Assembly: GCF_022879595.1 (NCBI RefSeq)
Contig: NZ_CP084265.1
Coordinates: forward strand, 2,232,001-2,296,000
From: Caballeronia sp. Lep1P3
Lineage (GTDB): Bacteria; Pseudomonadota; Gammaproteobacteria; Burkholderiales; Burkholderiaceae
Direction: 5' to 3'
DNA: 64,000 nucleotides
The position numbers and the translations under genes were made by a program. Positions 9,901-15,973 of this stretch are shown here, piece after piece (the first letter of the stretch is position 1; each line of letters begins with the position of its first letter). The notes beneath the pieces are model-generated. The model ran no database searches, had not been told where the DNA came from, and worked only from the letters and a program-made list of their open reading frames with translations.

Positions 9901-12030
9901 GACAACCTGATCGCCGAAGAACAACTGATCCATCCGGGCGGCGGCGACTATCTGAGCGTCACGCGCCACGAATACGACGCGCTCGGCAACCGCGCAAAGA
10001 CGATCCTGCCGAACACACGCACGATCGACTGGCTGCGCTACGGCTCGGGCCACGTGCATGGCGTCCTGCTCGACGGCAAGCCGCTGCTGGACTTCGAGCG
10101 CGACAAGCTGCATCGGGAGACTGGCCGCACGCATCGCAGCTTCACGCAGTCGCGGCAGTACGATCCGGTTGGACGGCTCAAGCAAATGTCCGTGCGCCAT
10201 GCGAGCGCGGCGAATCTGGCCGCCGAACTCGCGGGGCGCAAGTTTCACTACAGCGCGGCGGGGCATCTCGCGCGCATCGACGATCGCGCGCGCGGCGCGA
10301 CCGAATACACCTATGACCCGGTCGGACGGTTGCTGCGTTCGGTTACATCCGATCTGAAAGAAGTGTTCGCCTATGACTTGGCGGGCAATCGCGTCGATCC
10401 CGAGAAGGTGGCCGCGCGCCCCGTGGTCGAGTCGGTCGAGGAGCGCGCGACGCGCGAAGCACGCGAGAAGGCTGACGACGACGCATGGCTGCGCGCGCAT
10501 CCCGGCGAACGCTACGCGCCGGCCCGACCGAACCGGCTCTGGGAGGGCGACAAGAAGATTCGCGCGTGGCGCGAGGCGCTGCCCAAGTGCATCGGCAATG
10601 TGCTGAAGGAACTCGACCGCGTGAAGTATGAATATGACGCGCGCGGGAACCTGATCGCCAAGACCGACGCGGACGGCGTGCGGTGGCGGTACGAGTGGGA
10701 CGCGGCGAATCGGCTCAAGGAAGCGCGACGCTATCCGCGCATTCCATCGCAATTCGATCAGCGGTATGGCGGGCAGCAAGTCGACCCGGACCCGCAGCCG
10801 GAGCTTGTGGCGCGGTACGGCTATGACGCCTTCGATCGGCGCGTGTACAAGCGCGTGCAGGCCGCGAGCGGCCCGAGCGAGACGACGCTCTTCACATGGG
10901 ACGGCGACGTGCTGCTCATGGAAGAGCGCTTCGAGGCATTGCCAAGCGAGTACGGGCGCGAACGCAGGTCCGAGAATCGCGGATTCAGCATCGTGCGCGA
11001 AGATGCGAGCGACGAGTACTCGCTGCCGGTCGCGCAGCGCATGCACTCGCTCGATGGCGGTTATCAGTGGACGCGGGCGTCGCTCTACCTGCACGAACCG
11101 GGGACGTTCGTGCCGCTCGCGCGGCTGGACGAAACGTTGGTCGAACCGGCGTTTCTCGCAACCGGCACGGACGGCCAGTTCGTGCAGGTGCCGGCGAAGT
11201 CACGGCATGCGACGCTGTTCTATCAGAACGACCATCTCGGCACGCCGCAGGAATTGGTCGATGATTCGGGTAAGGTGGTGTGGCTCGCGCGGTACAAGGC
11301 GTGGGGTGGATTGAAGCGTGCGCCTTACGGCAAGCCGGACCCGAATGAGGCGGATAACGCGATTCGGTTTCAGGGGCAGTACCAGGACGAAGAAACCGGA
11401 CTGCACTACAACCGGCATCGGTATTATGATCCGCGAAACGGGCGCTATATATCTCAGGACCCCATTGGGCTTGAGGGCGGCCTCAATCCATTCGAGTTTG
11501 CCCCCAACCCTGTTTCTTGGATTGACCCTCTTGGGCTGAGTAACAAATATATCCCGGCACCTAAGGACTTGCCCGGCTTCCCAGATGCAATACGCGCAAA
11601 GCCAAAGACTTCCGTTCAACGTGGCGGAGGTCTAAGAAAGCGATGGAAGCGCGCCGATGGCTGCATCTGTGAATGGGATTCTCAGCATGGCGAAGTGGAG
11701 GTTTACAACAAACGAGGCAAGCACCTAGGCGCCTTCGACGCCACGACAGGAAATCCCATCGCAGGGAAAGCTGCCAACCCCAGAAGGACTATTGAGTCTC
11801 ACCTGCAAAATTCGATCTCGCTCGCGCGTGCTCCCGAGTGGTCGATCGGGGCGCAGTCCCACCTTTCCATCTCGGACGGTCGCGCGGGGCGCGAACAAGG
11901 CTTCGGGCGAGTCTTTGAACCAGCAGCGCAGCCACGCAAGAACAAAAAATATGGGCGCAAGCCCCAGGCGGACGATGGCGCGCAACAGCCAGCGCAAGTT
12001 GTAGCCCGCCGCGCACAACACTGCGTGTAA
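6985..12030 (+). CDS. Rhs effector with colicin E3-like C-terminal toxin, 3' end altered by an IS
   Basis: A 1681-residue Rhs polymorphic toxin, presumably loaded on the upstream VgrG. Residues about 55-150 contain hydrophobic segments. A DUF6531 region starts near 330 (KKGCGCPATASPKPVNYALG), followed by many YD repeats (for example YDALGRP, YDARGRL) forming the Rhs cocoon. The core ends in the self-cleavage motif with Asp1492 (DPIGL) and Asp1514 (DPLGL); cleavage is expected after Leu1518. The released tail holds RWKRADGCICEWDSQHGEVE, matching colicin E3-type ribosomal nucleases. From codon 1605 onward (after 11796) the reading frame runs into an inserted IS and adds 77 foreign residues; the original end was Glu-Pro-stop. 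Toxin-region base composition is visibly lower in G+C than the core. Confidence 0.93.
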   Translation: MATTETASKPAPRQIPEGIKHNAEARRVVPYDITPKNPTPKTTPQLKQVAVQSVENHGHEIFVQCLYMLPVVGNAMSLYDVGTDIYRICSKPGEAKTLTAWGILAIDAIGVVPAAGNASRPARAVVKEVLLAFAKGAAISVLVDLFWATAGGDVIAFMEELDHKLKWWQQDIDHGVYKASQTVRSFVQNPVSAAQQMRLLEKNTGFLSWIPSGETIALHGIDELLKVSGQRQTILKWLDDFDRNRSAMLKQAFGDVATAGSLIFMAAQIVAEIKARKARGVPSHSAHAAPGTAHEPHVKSGEHRETTQMGAKASDLPTKKGCGCPATASPKPVNYALGDEHLEQTDFALDGIVPIVWTRSYRSSLAAYDDSPLGARWSSPYHLSLEERDGALTFFDPDNRAVPLPKVEVGEAVEVPTEQLTVSRPDRRSVRLAYPDGAREDYELHGTTTRIRYRLTARTGRDGLGLSFGYNESGELVTIGDGAENNLRLEYERGRVAAIYRNGVAGLEREAIARYAYSEQGDLIEHQDVLGHTRAYAYQHHLLTRYTDFNGKRANLEWDWTGKRSGVPAPVDARCVRTWLGDEADARVEIMARQDMRDETRFEYHREHWYTKVTDADGHATMHRYDQHNRIVLVEYPDGTSDAFNWNENNQLVSTKNALGQVQRFEYDAQGRVTAVTNALSQTTRTEYNADGLPVKVTDANGDTTTTDYDALGRPVSVTDPAGRTTQYSWSGNGRLLSLTDPKGGVKRFRYDGGGRLAESTDCSGHSTHFGHDERGHLSRVTDAEGNQTVYRRDARGQIKTITRADGVEEQLTWDGNGNLKTYRDGAGQVTEYTYTPLNQISSRNVVDRRTVSFEERWNHSVRYTYDKRGRLVQLTNENRDTTTFRYDSLGQLIEETGFDGRAINYEWDDAGRLVASREGDTTTRYERDPLGRLTKRDVNGHASERFYYDARGRLVTAQSSGSKVRLHYDDADNLIAEEQLIHPGGGDYLSVTRHEYDALGNRAKTILPNTRTIDWLRYGSGHVHGVLLDGKPLLDFERDKLHRETGRTHRSFTQSRQYDPVGRLKQMSVRHASAANLAAELAGRKFHYSAAGHLARIDDRARGATEYTYDPVGRLLRSVTSDLKEVFAYDLAGNRVDPEKVAARPVVESVEERATREAREKADDDAWLRAHPGERYAPARPNRLWEGDKKIRAWREALPKCIGNVLKELDRVKYEYDARGNLIAKTDADGVRWRYEWDAANRLKEARRYPRIPSQFDQRYGGQQVDPDPQPELVARYGYDAFDRRVYKRVQAASGPSETTLFTWDGDVLLMEERFEALPSEYGRERRSENRGFSIVREDASDEYSLPVAQRMHSLDGGYQWTRASLYLHEPGTFVPLARLDETLVEPAFLATGTDGQFVQVPAKSRHATLFYQNDHLGTPQELVDDSGKVVWLARYKAWGGLKRAPYGKPDPNEADNAIRFQGQYQDEETGLHYNRHRYYDPRNGRYISQDPIGLEGGLNPFEFAPNPVSWIDPLGLSNKYIPAPKDLPGFPDAIRAKPKTSVQRGGGLRKRWKRADGCICEWDSQHGEVEVYNKRGKHLGAFDATTGNPIAGKAANPRRTIESHLQNSISLARAPEWSIGAQSHLSISDGRAGREQGFGRVFEPAAQPRKNKKYGRKPQADDGAQQPAQVVARRAQHCV
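11539..11795 (+). other. Rhs-CT toxin domain, colicin E3-type 16S rRNA nuclease
   Basis: Sub-region of the rhs gene: residues 1519-1604, the fragment freed by Rhs autoproteolysis. Colicin E3 nuclease ends with a domain containing KRW, YEWDSQHGELE, GSFDPKTGNQ and PKRNIK; this tail has KRW, CEWDSQHGEVE, GAFDATTGNPI and PRRTIE in the same order. Asp1565, His1568 and Glu1572 correspond to colicin E3 Asp510, His513 and Glu517, and Arg1601 or its neighbour to Arg545. The known family cleaves 16S rRNA in the decoding centre and stops translation. The residue matches are from memory of the colicin E3 sequence. Confidence 0.88.
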
Positions 12031-13308
12031 CGCGTCGCCGATTTGCCCTTTTAGCCAGCAACGCCGCATGCCGTGCTCCTGTTTTACGTGCCCGATGATC
12101 GGCTCGATCGCTTGGCGGCGCTTTAACCACTTTCGCTGCGTACTGCTTAGCGCCTTGTGTTTACCTCGATGAATCAGCTGCACCGGCGCAACATCGGCAT
12201 CCACACCGCGAAATCCGAGGTCGGCCAGCACGATCTTCGGCGTCGGCGTGCCCGGCAAATCCTGCAGCAAGATGTTCGTTTGTTCAAGTTGCGCGGCCAG
12301 CGTGTGCCCGTCGTAAGGGTTGCCTGCAAACGAGCGCGCACCGACGATCAGACCCTGCTTCTCCGTGATCGCGAGACTGACTTTGACACCGAATTCGTAG
12401 GGCTGGCGGGCCTTGCCTTTGGATATGCATTCCACTTCTGGCGCGTGAAGCGCGTAGAGTTTGTGCTTGTCCTTCGCACGCTGACGGCAGATACGCCAGG
12501 CGCGCTCCAGCCAGATTCGCAAGGATGCCTGTTGCTCAGCGGATGCACCCGATAATTTGCGTTCGATGTCACGCAGCAATCGTCCGAGTATCGTGCGCTG
12601 ACGCTTGAGCACCCGGCGCAGACGCTTGAACTGTTTGGCATGCGCATAGCCGCCTGCCCGGCGACGCAACTGTTTCCCCTCGCGCTGGTAGGTCTGCTTG
12701 AGCGTCAGTCCGGCGCGTTGGGCGAGCCTTGCGAGTTTTCCTCGTGCAACCTCCAGCAAGCGGCTGTCAGTCGGGTAGGCAATTGCTTTCTCCTGGACCG
12801 TCGTATCGACAATCACGCGCTCGAACTCGGCCGGCCTTACGGCTTTCATTTGCACGGCCGCCGCAATTGTTGTCGCGAGCATCTCCTCGACGCCGGCTTC
12901 GCCCAGCGCCTGCCGAAAGCGCACGAGGTTGGTCGGATCGCATGGCAGGCGCGGCTGGAAATAGTCCTCGCCGCAGAAGTACTGGAAGTACACGTCTTGT
13001 GCCCAGCGCTCGCAAACCGACTCATCACTTTCGTTGTATGCGTGCTTCAGGTAGAGCAGTCCGACCATCAGCCGGGTCGACAGGCGCGGACGTCCGGCAG
13101 CGCTATGGCCCGCGCCCGCCAGCTTGGGCGCCGTGCCGAACAGATCAACCTCTGCGCTCAGCCGGCCTTCGCGAGCACGCCGCTCGAAGATCGGTGTCAA
13201 CGTCGCTTCTATCGACGTCCAGGGCATTCGGTTAGCCAGTACGGCCAGCGGGTGCCGCAAATCGATCATTGCATCCAGGCGGCTGCGGAAGAAATCCGGT
13301 GTGCTCAT
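11725..13308 (-). CDS. IS5 family DDE transposase
   Basis: A 527-codon frame for a transposase of the IS5 family (IS1478-like in my memory). It starts MSTPDFFRSRLDAMIDLRHP and shows catalytic candidates Asp168 (VIVDTTVQEKAI), Asp363 (VLADLGFRG) and Glu402 (RRQAIEPIIGHVKQEHGMRR, the Y/R-x-x-E-like region), with a basic insert between the first and second acidic residues. The frame does not close inside the IS: the last 23 codons and the stop lie in the antisense strand of rhs. The native enzyme probably ends earlier in function or tolerates a site-dependent tail. A nested hairpin just upstream of the ATG may limit read-through expression. Confidence 0.9.
   Translation of the reverse strand: MSTPDFFRSRLDAMIDLRHPLAVLANRMPWTSIEATLTPIFERRAREGRLSAEVDLFGTAPKLAGAGHSAAGRPRLSTRLMVGLLYLKHAYNESDESVCERWAQDVYFQYFCGEDYFQPRLPCDPTNLVRFRQALGEAGVEEMLATTIAAAVQMKAVRPAEFERVIVDTTVQEKAIAYPTDSRLLEVARGKLARLAQRAGLTLKQTYQREGKQLRRRAGGYAHAKQFKRLRRVLKRQRTILGRLLRDIERKLSGASAEQQASLRIWLERAWRICRQRAKDKHKLYALHAPEVECISKGKARQPYEFGVKVSLAITEKQGLIVGARSFAGNPYDGHTLAAQLEQTNILLQDLPGTPTPKIVLADLGFRGVDADVAPVQLIHRGKHKALSSTQRKWLKRRQAIEPIIGHVKQEHGMRRCWLKGQIGDALHAVLCAAGYNLRWLLRAIVRLGLAPIFFVLAWLRCWFKDSPEALFAPRATVRDGKVGLRPDRPLGSTRERDRILQVRLNSPSGVGSFPCDGISCRGVEGA
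11787..11795. repeat. Left target-site duplication of the IS
   Basis: Nine bases, gactattga, in the penultimate codons of the toxin, repeated exactly at 13425-13433 on the other side of the IS. Confidence 0.85.
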
Positions 13309-13424
13309 CGGCGCTTCTCACTCCCAGAACATAGGCCAATTCCATATTGGAACTGGGAGTTCCGCAACCCTCTGTTTGCACCTATTACCACGCAGCGCCT
13401 GGCTTCACGGCATTCTGCAAGACC
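11796..13424 (-). mobile_element. IS5-type insertion sequence inserted at the rhs/immunity junction
   Basis: An element of about 1629 bp bounded by a 9-bp direct repeat (gactattga) at 11787-11795 and 13425-13433. Removing the element and one repeat joins the toxin codons to Glu-Pro-TGA and the immunity ATG, so the boundaries follow from the reconstruction. Terminal inverted similarity is imperfect: the left end contains CTGCAAAATTC and the complement of the right end contains TTGCAGAATGC. If the ends are counted from AGTC (left) and GACT (right), the duplication would be only ATTG. The single transposase gene runs opposite to rhs. Confidence 0.88.
13320..13360 (-). promoter_or_regulatory. Nested hairpin in the transposase leader
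   Basis: ACTCCCAG (13320-13327) pairs with CTGGGAGT (13353-13360), and inside it CCAAT (13336-13340) pairs with ATTGG (13346-13350). The structure ends 12 bases before the transposase ATG. Hairpins at this position in other insertion sequences reduce translation from read-through transcripts; that role is inferred here. Confidence 0.45.
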
Positions 13425-13433
13425 GACTATTGA
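13425..13433. repeat. Right target-site duplication of the IS
   Basis: Second copy of gactattga. It is followed by acc and then ATGA, which is the original toxin end (Glu-Pro-stop) overlapping the immunity start. Confidence 0.85.
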
Positions 13434-13436
13434 ACC

Positions 13437-13700
13437 ATGAGTAAATTTGAATTACATCGATATGTGTCGGCGTTCGAGAAGAACGGCGACGCGCATGTTT
13501 GCGACGTCGAGTTCGTTGAGGTACCCCGCATGAGTTTTCTGCAAGCAACTTTCAATGTACCCGCCGAGGACCCAATGTACGACATCGCAGCCATAGACAT
13601 ACGCATCGCCGAGGAACTCAGACCGTATCTTCCGTATGCGTTGGACCTCCAAAGCTACGATTATTTTCTGGAATGCGATCAACAGGAGAGAAGCGATTGA
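13437..13700 (+). CDS. Probable immunity protein for the E3-type Rhs toxin
   Basis: An 87-residue acidic protein (many Asp/Glu, ending ECDQQERSD). Before the IS arrived its ATG overlapped the toxin TGA (ATGA), the classic toxin-immunity arrangement, and it is the first gene after the toxin. Its blocks NVPAEDPMYDI and LQSYDYFLECD resemble a small domain family I remember as DUF7683. The C-terminal part (LRPYL...YDYFLECD) also loosely resembles the colicin E3 immunity protein (LQPYF...NEYFVSFD), which is weak evidence. Base composition is AT-richer than the chromosome. The IS now separates it from the rhs promoter, so its expression needs another source. Confidence 0.75.
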   Translation: MSKFELHRYVSAFEKNGDAHVCDVEFVEVPRMSFLQATFNVPAEDPMYDIAAIDIRIAEELRPYLPYALDLQSYDYFLECDQQERSD

Positions 13701-13764
13701 CATTAAGCGTGCAGCCCAAAGCAGGCTGGCCGAGTCACTCAGGCTATAAGGAGGGCAATGATTC

Positions 13765-14262
13765 ATGAGTAAGTTCAAGTTCTCGTCATGGCTGTCAAGT
13801 TCTGAGGGGCCCCTCGTCGTTATGGACGAGGCCAAAGCCGCTTCGTGGAACGGGATCGATGGCCAACCATCAGACTACGATCTCGCATGTCAGACGCGCG
13901 ACTACACAAGCAAGCTAACAGTGCATGGCGCGGGGGCGCTAGTGCTTGCAGACGAGCCGTTGCAAACGGCCATTGCTACGGCGGCCGATACGCTTTTGCT
14001 TGTGAGATGGAAATGGGCGGACGGCGAAGCCGATGTGCAAGCGGAAGTCGAGAAAATGGATCTCGGTACCGTTTCTTATGTTGAGAAGTTGGACGTCGAA
14101 TGGATCGATAGACAGCTTGTCATGTTCGACGCGGCAGATGTGTTCGATCCCCGAAGGTGTCTAGCTTTCGTAACTAGTTCACGCAGAAACAAAATATTGA
14201 CCTTCATGTACGAGCCTACCCCTCGTACATCCCTTTTGGTTCATGCTTTCAACCCGTTCTGA
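13765..14262 (+). CDS. Imm21-like immunity protein without cognate toxin
   Basis: A 165-residue protein whose N-terminal half (WLSSSEGPLVVMDEAKAASW, then DYDLACQTRDY, LVLADEPLQTA and LLLVRWKWADGEADV) fits the Imm21 immunity family as I remember it. Such proteins neutralise polymorphic toxins delivered by T6SS or contact-dependent systems. A good ribosome site (AAGGAGGG) precedes the ATG. The start again reads ATGA, and in the frame ending at that TGA a short upstream peptide is open. No toxin domain partner is present, so it appears to be an orphan left from an earlier effector module. Confidence 0.72.
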   Translation: MSKFKFSSWLSSSEGPLVVMDEAKAASWNGIDGQPSDYDLACQTRDYTSKLTVHGAGALVLADEPLQTAIATAADTLLLVRWKWADGEADVQAEVEKMDLGTVSYVEKLDVEWIDRQLVMFDAADVFDPRRCLAFVTSSRRNKILTFMYEPTPRTSLLVHAFNPF

Positions 14263-14290
14263 ACGACGCAAGTGTTCAAGGAGAGTACTG

Positions 14291-14369
14291 GATGACCTCA
14301 ATTGCATGCGTCGGCGACACTACCACTCGCGGCGGTCGCGTCATCACCGCCTCGGACGCGATGGACATC
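14291..14369 (+). repeat. Imperfect direct repeat, PAAR 5' end copy 1
   Basis: About 79 bp matching 14801-14879 with roughly seven mismatches, covering the ATG and the first 26 codons of PAAR. The two copies flank the Imm10-like gene. Confidence 0.85.
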
Positions 14370-14480
14370 CATGATGGCCGGTCGCAAACGAAGGGTGCAA
14401 ACAACCATGAAGCTGAAGTTCACGGCCGGCGACGTAAGCTATGCACTGGAAGATGGCATCCATATGCTCAGTTTGGTTGA
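14292..14480 (+). pseudogene. Broken PAAR gene, 5' fragment only
   Basis: The first 26 codons (MTSIACVGDTTTRGGRVITA and then SDAMDI) are nearly identical to the intact PAAR gene at 14802. After that the frame diverges into unrelated sequence that overlaps the start of the next immunity gene, ending at 14480. The remaining metal-binding and tip residues are missing, so it cannot make a functional spike tip. It records a recombination at the 5' end of PAAR. Confidence 0.82.
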
Positions 14481-14793
14481 TGATCCAAGCTCGCCTCACG
14501 ACTACGTAATATTTCAACGAGGCACTGATTTCGACGACCAAGATCGTGCCTTGGGCCAGGATACATACTACGTAGAGATCGCTGAGAATGGCGTCGCAGG
14601 ATATGGCGGCGTCGCTTCAATATCCTATCGGGACCGTGCTCTAGAGATTCGCCTCGAGGGAAATGCGAAATGGCGACAGCGTCTAGAACTGGTAGAAGTC
14701 GAGTTTAAGACCAGTTCCGCCCAGTCTGAAATGCTCAAGCAGGGCTTACTGAATGTATTTGCAGGAACATCCACCGACTTATCTTTTTCTTAA
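14407..14793 (+). CDS. Imm10-like immunity protein without cognate toxin
   Basis: A 128-residue protein beginning MKLKFTAGDVSYALEDG. The pattern YVIFQRGTDFDDQDRALGQD followed by YYVEIAENGVAGYGG and a C-terminal LLNVFAG segment fits the Imm10 immunity family as I remember it. The start at 14407 is chosen because the family alignment begins there and AAGGG lies 10 bases upstream; a longer frame to 14302 overlaps the PAAR fragment and has no family similarity. The start codon reads ATGA, like the other two immunity genes. No matching toxin is nearby. It sits between a broken and an intact PAAR 5' end. Confidence 0.72.
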   Translation: MKLKFTAGDVSYALEDGIHMLSLVDDPSSPHDYVIFQRGTDFDDQDRALGQDTYYVEIAENGVAGYGGVASISYRDRALEIRLEGNAKWRQRLELVEVEFKTSSAQSEMLKQGLLNVFAGTSTDLSFS

Positions 14794-14800
14794 GAAATGC

Positions 14801-14879
14801 GATGACTTCAATTGCATGCGTAGGCGACACCACCACTCACGGCGGTCGCGTCATCACCGGCTCGGACACGATGGACATA
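14801..14879 (+). repeat. Imperfect direct repeat, PAAR 5' end copy 2
   Basis: Second copy of the PAAR 5' segment, here in the intact gene. See 14291-14369. Confidence 0.85.
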
Positions 14880-15062
14880 CTTGGCAAGCAGGTCGCCCGC
14901 GTCGGCGACCTTGTATCGTGCCCCGAACACGGCACGAACATCATCGTCCAAGGGTCCGACATGCTGACCGACACCAACGGCCAGCACGTCGCGTTGCACG
15001 GGCATCTGACGGCGTGCGGTTCCCGGTTGCTCGCCTACGGAGAACACGGGTCGATCGAGTGA
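14802..15062 (+). CDS. PAAR-domain T6SS spike-tip protein
   Basis: An 86-residue single-domain PAAR protein. PAAR proteins form the sharp tip on VgrG and bind a metal ion. The N-terminal CVGDTTTHGGRVI is the standard opening, followed by ARVGDLVSCPEHGTNII and HGHLTACGSRLLA; the His and Cys residues in THGG, CPEHG and HGHLTACG are the likely metal ligands. It is the final gene of the vgrG-rhs-immunity island and probably completes the spike, since the Rhs N-terminus shows no PAAR domain of its own. Confidence 0.93.
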   Translation: MTSIACVGDTTTHGGRVITGSDTMDILGKQVARVGDLVSCPEHGTNIIVQGSDMLTDTNGQHVALHGHLTACGSRLLAYGEHGSIE

Positions 15063-15474
15063 GCGCATTCCGAGGCGCTATGTGTCCGCACTTGATGCGC
15101 AAGGTGCGCAAGGGTACGAAAGGCATGAACCCTAAGTTTCGGGTACCACAATACCACGCTGCTTCGCGGACCCGTCTCCCTGCCCCTTTGCGCTCGACAT
15201 CGCCTCTAACGCTTCAACCGAAAATTCAGACAAACCGCATATCAATCCCTCAAGCCCCAACGTATCTTGACAACGCTCCTGCCGCACGTATCCCCCACAT
15301 CGTGCGACGGGAGGCTTCAATGGGAAGGTTGGCATTGGCCTCGCGAAATTACGCGAGGCCTTTTTTTCGCCGACGCGCGAAATCATCCTCGTCGCAGAAG
15401 AGACGAAACCGACTGAACGCCGCCCATCGCCCGCACTCTAACCGCGCTCGACGACTCAACGCGGACCTCTGCCC
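15063..15474. other. Non-coding stretch after the Rhs island
   Basis: No convincing gene is seen in these 412 bases. Open frames here lack ribosome sites and family similarity. The only clear element is the hairpin terminator at 15338-15368. I found no repeat of the tRNA-Ser 3' end that would mark an attachment site. Confidence 0.6.
15338..15368 (+). terminator. Rho-independent terminator closing the T6SS effector island
   Basis: GGCCTCGCG and CGCGAGGCC form a perfect 9-bp stem with a six-base AT-rich loop, followed by seven T. It ends transcription from the immunity/PAAR side. Confidence 0.85.
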
Positions 15475-15795
15475 ATGAAGCGCGCTGGCCTGACAAGCTC
15501 CATCCTGACGCTCGCCTGCTGGTGCGTCGCCGCACCGGCTCACGCCGATGCCCCGCCAAACGCCCAATGGCGCGCCGCCGAAACGACCCTCTTCGATCTC
15601 GTACAGAACGGCTACGGCATCGTCGCGGTGACGAGCGTCGCCACGCGGTCGTCGGGCTTGCCTGAAGACACGTACATCCTGCAAAAGACGAACAGCGTGT
15701 ACCGCTGCGTCGAAACGCGCGCGGGAGAATCGGCGGCATCGCACTCGAGCGCACCGCCACGCTGCGCCGAACTGGTCAAGCCCTATACCCGCTAG
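15475..15795 (+). CDS. Small secreted protein of unknown function
   Basis: A 106-residue product with a clear Sec signal peptide (KR, then a hydrophobic stretch, then cleavage near AAPAHA-DAPP). The mature part (about 80 residues) contains two cysteines (YRCVET and PRCAEL) that could form a periplasmic disulfide. I do not recognise the family. It stops one base before the convergent stop of the small gene on the opposite strand. Confidence 0.65.
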   Translation: MKRAGLTSSILTLACWCVAAPAHADAPPNAQWRAAETTLFDLVQNGYGIVAVTSVATRSSGLPEDTYILQKTNSVYRCVETRAGESAASHSSAPPRCAELVKPYTR

Positions 15796-15796
15796 C

Positions 15797-15955
15797 TCAG
15801 TTATCGTCGGACCTCACCGGCCGCTCGTGCGGCGCCGGCTCGGCCTTGTCGGCGTCGGGCGTAACGGCGGCCGGATCGTCGTTCGTGGGTGGCTCCGGCT
15901 GCTGCGCGGGCGCATCGGCGCCGCTCTTCGTGACGGGATCGTTGGCAGATGGCAT
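15797..15955 (-). CDS. Small hydrophilic protein, 52 residues
   Basis: Reads MPSANDPVTKSGADAPAQQP and continues Pro/Ala/Asp-rich to VRSDDN. It contains almost no hydrophobic residues and is probably disordered. A strong ribosome site (GGAGG, 5 bases before ATG) supports it; the alternative ATG five bases upstream is in another frame. It lies 18 bases downstream of a second 52-residue gene of similar character on the same strand, so the two probably form a bicistronic unit. Function unknown. Confidence 0.55.
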   Translation of the reverse strand: MPSANDPVTKSGADAPAQQPEPPTNDDPAAVTPDADKAEPAPHERPVRSDDN

Positions 15956-15973
15956 GTCATCCTCCGCAAGCCT

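Noticed and set aside
7603..11094. Open frame of 1163 codons on the strand opposite to rhs
   Set aside because: It is the complement of the GC-rich Rhs core, with no domain or ribosome site.
15063..15474. Attachment site (second copy of the tRNA-Ser 3' end) closing the Rhs island
   Set aside because: No match to GTTCGAATCTCACCGCCTCC was found in this stretch by eye.
14753..15478. 241-codon plus-strand frame across PAAR and the following gap
   Set aside because: It overlaps the intact PAAR gene in another frame and its C-terminal half is low-complexity sequence across a terminator.
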